Origin: Flavobacterium kayseriense
GTDB taxonomy: Bacteria; Bacteroidota; Bacteroidia; Flavobacteriales; Flavobacteriaceae
Assembly: GCF_014305095.1 (NCBI RefSeq)
Contig: NZ_JACRUI010000002.1
Span: 124,001 to 188,000 of the forward strand
Reading direction: 5' to 3'
Length of the DNA stretch: 64,000 bases
The notes below the pieces were generated by a model. That model saw only the letters and a list, made by a program, of their open reading frames with translations, did no database searches and was not told where the DNA came from. Position numbers and translations under genes: made by a program. How positions within the stretch are numbered: the first letter of the stretch is position 1; the number at the start of each line of letters is the position of its first letter. Positions 61,359 to 64,000 of the stretch are shown here, piece after piece.

Positions 61359-61370
61359 GGTTGTACAACC
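61359..61370. promoter_or_regulatory. 12-bp perfect palindrome between divergent genes
   Basis: GGTTGTACAACC lies in the 125-base gap between the aspartyl protease and the aminotransferase starts. Its half-site GGTTGT also occurs in the purM palindrome (16049-16061), there in the opposite arrangement. Candidate operator, unproven. Confidence 0.3.
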
Positions 61371-61418
61371 TATAATTCGAGAAAAAAATCGCAAATTTGC
61401 AATTTAATAATTATCACT

Positions 61419-62612
61419 ATGCCAAAAATATCAAACAAAGGTGCTCAAATGCCGGAGTCACCAATACGTAAATTAGTTCCCTATTCAGAAATCGCAAAGA
61501 AAAAAGGAAATAAAGTATACCACTTAAACATTGGACAACCGGATATCAAAACTCCTGAAGTTGCCATGGAAGCTGTTAAAAATATTGACATTAAAATACT
61601 AGAATACAGTCATTCTGCTGGATTTGAAAGCTATAGAAACAAACTTTCTCAATTTTACATAGCATCGGGTTTACCAATAAATCCAGAAGACATCATTATT
61701 TCGACCGGTGGTTCTGAAGCCTTGCTTTTTGCAATGGGAAGCACCATGGACCAAGGAGATGAAATCATTATCCCTGAGCCATTTTACGCTAACTACAATG
61801 GTTTCTCGACAGCATCGGGAGTAACTGTAATCCCTGTAATCTCATCAATAGATACTGGTTTTGCTTTACCTCCTATTGCAGATTTCGAAAAATTGATCAC
61901 GCCTAAAACTAAAGCAATCTTAATTTGTAATCCAGGAAACCCAACAGGTTATTTGTATTCAAAAGAAGAGATGATGCAACTCGCTGCACTGGTTAAAAAA
62001 CATGATTTATTTTTGATTGCTGACGAGGTATATCGAGAATTCACATATGACGGAGACGTTCATTACTCTGTTATGAATATTCCTGGACTAGAAGAAAACG
62101 CGATCATGATTGATTCGGTTTCAAAACGATATAGTATGTGTGGCGCACGAATTGGTTGTATTGTTTCAAAAAACAAACAATTGATGGCTACGGCAATGAA
62201 ATTCGCACAAGCACGTTTGAGTCCTCCAACGTTTGCACAAGTAGCAGCAGAAGCAGCTCTAGACACACCACAAAGTTATTTTGACGAAGTAATCTCAGAA
62301 TACAGAGAACGCAGAGACACACTGATAGCTGAGTTGAATAAAATCGAAGGTGTGAAAGTAGCGAATCCAAAAGGTGCTTTTTATTGTATTGCAGAACTAC
62401 CTATTGACAACGCTGATCATTTTGCGCAATGGTTATTAGAAAGTTATGATTTTGAAGGTGAAACTGTTATGGTAGCACCAGCAGCCGGTTTTTATTCGAC
62501 ACCAGGAGTAGGACTTAATCAAGTACGAATAGCTTATGTTTTGAAAAAAGAAGATTTAATTAAAGCGGTGCAAATTTTAAAAGAAGCAATTAGCGTATAC
62601 AACGCTAAATAA
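61419..62612 (+). CDS. PLP-dependent aminotransferase, class I
   Basis: A 397-aa cytoplasmic enzyme of the aspartate-aminotransferase fold. Visible: HLNIGQPDIKTPEVAMEAV (about residues 35-53), ISTGGSEALLFAMGSTMDQGDE (about 95-116), CNPGNPTGYLYSKEE (about 170-184), DEVYREFTYDG (about 205) and the PLP Lys in DSVSKRYSMCGARIG (about 234). The C-terminal Arg for the substrate carboxylate is in NQVRIAYVL. It exchanges an amino group between an amino acid and a 2-oxo acid; the preference (aspartate, aromatic or other) is not clear. Confidence 0.9.
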   Translation: MPKISNKGAQMPESPIRKLVPYSEIAKKKGNKVYHLNIGQPDIKTPEVAMEAVKNIDIKILEYSHSAGFESYRNKLSQFYIASGLPINPEDIIISTGGSEALLFAMGSTMDQGDEIIIPEPFYANYNGFSTASGVTVIPVISSIDTGFALPPIADFEKLITPKTKAILICNPGNPTGYLYSKEEMMQLAALVKKHDLFLIADEVYREFTYDGDVHYSVMNIPGLEENAIMIDSVSKRYSMCGARIGCIVSKNKQLMATAMKFAQARLSPPTFAQVAAEAALDTPQSYFDEVISEYRERRDTLIAELNKIEGVKVANPKGAFYCIAELPIDNADHFAQWLLESYDFEGETVMVAPAAGFYSTPGVGLNQVRIAYVLKKEDLIKAVQILKEAISVYNAK

Positions 62613-62663
62613 CATAATAGTTATACAATTATTTATCACTTGATAGTGACAAAATGAAACTTG

Positions 62664-62698
62664 ATAAGGCAGTAACGAATAATGTGTTACTGCCTTAT
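62664..62698 (+). terminator. Terminator after the aminotransferase
   Basis: ATAAGGCAGTAAC / GTTACTGCCTTAT, 13 bp, loop of 9, then a run of T. Confidence 0.88.
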
Positions 62699-62843
62699 TT
62701 TTTTACGCATGTGACAAATAAAACCAGCATTTAATTAGTGGCATTAAAAGAGATGATTAATTAATAAAACCTTTAGAAAATGTTTAGCTTTTATTAATTA
62801 TCTTTACGCCCTAAAAATATACACTCAATAATAGTAGCTTTTA

Positions 62844-63515
62844 ATGATAAATAAGGACGAATTACAAGATGAAATGGGTGACAACCACATAGCATCTAGT
62901 GCAAATAACCCAGTAAGAGAAGATGCATTTGACATTACTGATGATGAAAAAATTGAAAAAATAAAAAAAGACGTTGAAAACATCCTTTTGACGTTGGGAA
63001 TGGATTTAAATGACGATAGCATGAAAGGCACACCCAATCGTGTCGCAAAAATGTTTGTAAAAGAAATTTTTGGAGGTTTAAATCCTGAGAAAAAACCAAA
63101 GGCTTCTACATTTGAAAATAATTACAAGTATGGAGAGATGTTAGTAGAAAAAAACATCACTTTATATTCTACTTGTGAACACCACCTTTTACCTATTATA
63201 GGAAGAGCGCATGTTGCTTACATATCTAACGGAAGAGTTATTGGTCTTTCTAAGATGAATCGTATCGTAGAATATTACTCTAAAAGGCCTCAAGTTCAAG
63301 AACGTTTAACCATGCAAATAGTTCAAGAACTACAAAGAGCCTTAGGAACTGAAGATGTTGCTTGTGTTATCGATGCAAAACATCTTTGTGTGAATTCAAG
63401 AGGAATTAGTGATATAGAAAGTAGCACAGTAACCTCTGAGTTTGGTGGTAAGTTTAAAGAACCACAAGCTCGTAGAGAATTTTTGGACTATATTAAATTA
63501 GATACAAAATTCTAG
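62844..63515 (+). CDS. folE: GTP cyclohydrolase I
   Basis: A 223-aa cytoplasmic enzyme opening GTP to dihydroneopterin triphosphate, the first step of folate synthesis. The zinc/active-site motif STCEHHLLPIIGRAHVAYI (about residues 110-128) and KMNRIVEYYSKRPQVQERLT (about 138-157) are canonical. The end HLCVNSRGISDIESSTVTSEFGG contains the third zinc ligand Cys and the Ser/Thr-rich loop. The N-terminal 40 residues are an acidic extension. A dispersed repeat lies downstream, before cysS. Confidence 0.95.
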   Translation: MINKDELQDEMGDNHIASSANNPVREDAFDITDDEKIEKIKKDVENILLTLGMDLNDDSMKGTPNRVAKMFVKEIFGGLNPEKKPKASTFENNYKYGEMLVEKNITLYSTCEHHLLPIIGRAHVAYISNGRVIGLSKMNRIVEYYSKRPQVQERLTMQIVQELQRALGTEDVACVIDAKHLCVNSRGISDIESSTVTSEFGGKFKEPQARREFLDYIKLDTKF

Positions 63516-63550
63516 ATTAAGCACATTATTTGATTAATTTCATAATTGCC

Positions 63551-63630
63551 TAGCCCTGATTGAAGTGAAAATCCTTTTTATTTTTTCTGTAAAAATAAAA
63601 AGATTGCAGCGAAAAGCAGGATTAGCTCCT
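63551..63630 (+). repeat. Dispersed intergenic repeat, copy D
   Basis: Left foot TAGCCCTGATTGAAGTGAAA, tip hairpin CTTTTTATTTTT / AAAAATAAAAAG (63574-63585, 63591-63602, perfect), right foot AAAAGATTGCAGCGAAAAGC followed by AGGATTAGCTCCT, close to copies A and E. It lies 11 bases before the cysS start. Confidence 0.8.
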
Positions 63631-63641
63631 AAAACACAAAC

Positions 63642-64000
63642 ATGTCTTTATACAAAAGTCAAATTCTAAAAATATACAATTCTCTCTCAGGAGAGAAAGA
63701 AACATTTGTGCCCATTAACGAAGGAAACATTGGTATGTATGTTTGCGGACCTACCGTTTACAGTAATGTGCATTTAGGAAACGTGAGAACCTTTATGTCA
63801 TTTGATGTCATATTTCGATACCTTTTACATTTAGAATACAAAGTGCGCTATGTACGAAATATTACTGATGTTGGTCATATCGTAGATGATGCAGAAGATG
63901 GAGAAGATAAAATAGCAAAAAAAGCACGTTTAGAGCAGTTAGAACCTATGGAGGTAGTGCAACGCTACACTATAGATTTTCATGACATTTTGAAAGCTTT
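63642..64000 (+). CDS. cysS: Cysteinyl-tRNA synthetase (5' part, cut by window edge)
   Basis: ATG 63642, open to the right edge; 119 residues visible. The start [20 protein letters not shown] is followed by the class I motif [20 protein letters not shown] (zinc Cys and the HIGH-like HLGN, about residues 29-48), then [26 protein letters not shown]. This is the normal CysS N-terminus. It loads cysteine on its tRNA. Separated from folE by the repeat. Confidence 0.94.
   Translation, partial: MSLYKSQILKIYNSLSGEKETFVPINEGNIGMYVCGPTVYSNVHLGNVRTFMSFDVIFRYLLHLEYKVRYVRNITDVGHIVDDAEDGEDKIAKKARLEQLEPMEVVQRYTIDFHDILKA

Noticed and set aside
1..64000. tRNA or rRNA genes
   Set aside because: I looked for T-loop and anticodon-arm patterns between genes and found none; a tRNA scan would settle it.

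Overview
The window is a 64 kb stretch of an AT-rich chromosome that reads as a member of the Flavobacteriaceae, most likely Flavobacterium or a close relative. The evidence is the gldI gliding-motility lipoprotein gene, a type VIII (curli) operon of the Bacteroidota kind, a type III glutamine synthetase beside a eukaryote-like type II enzyme, fused cyclophilin-FKBP isomerases, many short lipoproteins and OmpA/TSP3 proteins, and promoters of the TAnnTTTG (-7) type. There is no Shine-Dalgarno pattern to speak of. I saw no tRNA, rRNA, insertion sequence, prophage or CRISPR array; the layout is that of a core chromosome with short operons closed by strong hairpin terminators.

Layout. 1-7.4 kb: a LysM protein cut by the left edge, guaA, a lipoprotein, an HNH/NUMOD4-like DNA-binding protein, two tandem paralogous secreted proteins separated by a large composite hairpin, then ridA and a CLC antiporter with fluoride-type motifs. 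7.4-13 kb: rhomboid protease, nrnA, gldI and two secreted cyclophilin-FKBP isomerases. 13-17 kb: small hypothetical genes, a GNAT acetyltransferase, purM and a double-OmpA protein. 17-23 kb: curli operon on the minus strand, in transcription order major curlin, minor curlin, CsgH-like/CsgE, CsgF, CsgG with a fused beta-barrel, and a beta-propeller lipoprotein. 23-28 kb: divergent glutamine synthetases III and II, then a TerC-family protein. 28-36 kb: two paralogous lipoproteins, DUF1543, an esterase, a 76-bp tandem repeat, fused acyl-CoA mutase icmF, DUF4197 and purU. 36-47 kb: alpha/beta hydrolase, a BtuF-like protein without signal peptide, pyrF, an AI-2E/MscS pair, a large OmpA protein, prfA, and RDD and FNT membrane proteins. 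47-64 kb: topB, an M14 peptidase, a siderophore-type TonB receptor with two Fur-like boxes, valS, an aspartyl protease with PDZ domain, an aminotransferase, folE and the start of cysS.

The most notable observation is in the curli operon. The CsgE domain has no start codon of its own and lies in the -1 frame behind the CsgH-like gene. The two frames meet at a run of ten A that contains the slippery heptamer A AAA AAG, directly before a TAG stop and a short hairpin. This is the arrangement of a programmed frameshift or transcriptional-slippage site, so the cell may make both a short CsgH-like protein (135 aa) and a CsgH-CsgE fusion (247 aa). An assembly error of one base in the homopolymer is the main alternative.

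Two kinds of non-coding structure stand out. One is a dispersed intergenic repeat of about 75-95 bp, five copies, with conserved feet and variable hairpin tips. The other is a 76-bp tandem repeat in the 3' untranslated region of icmF. Both are described separately below.
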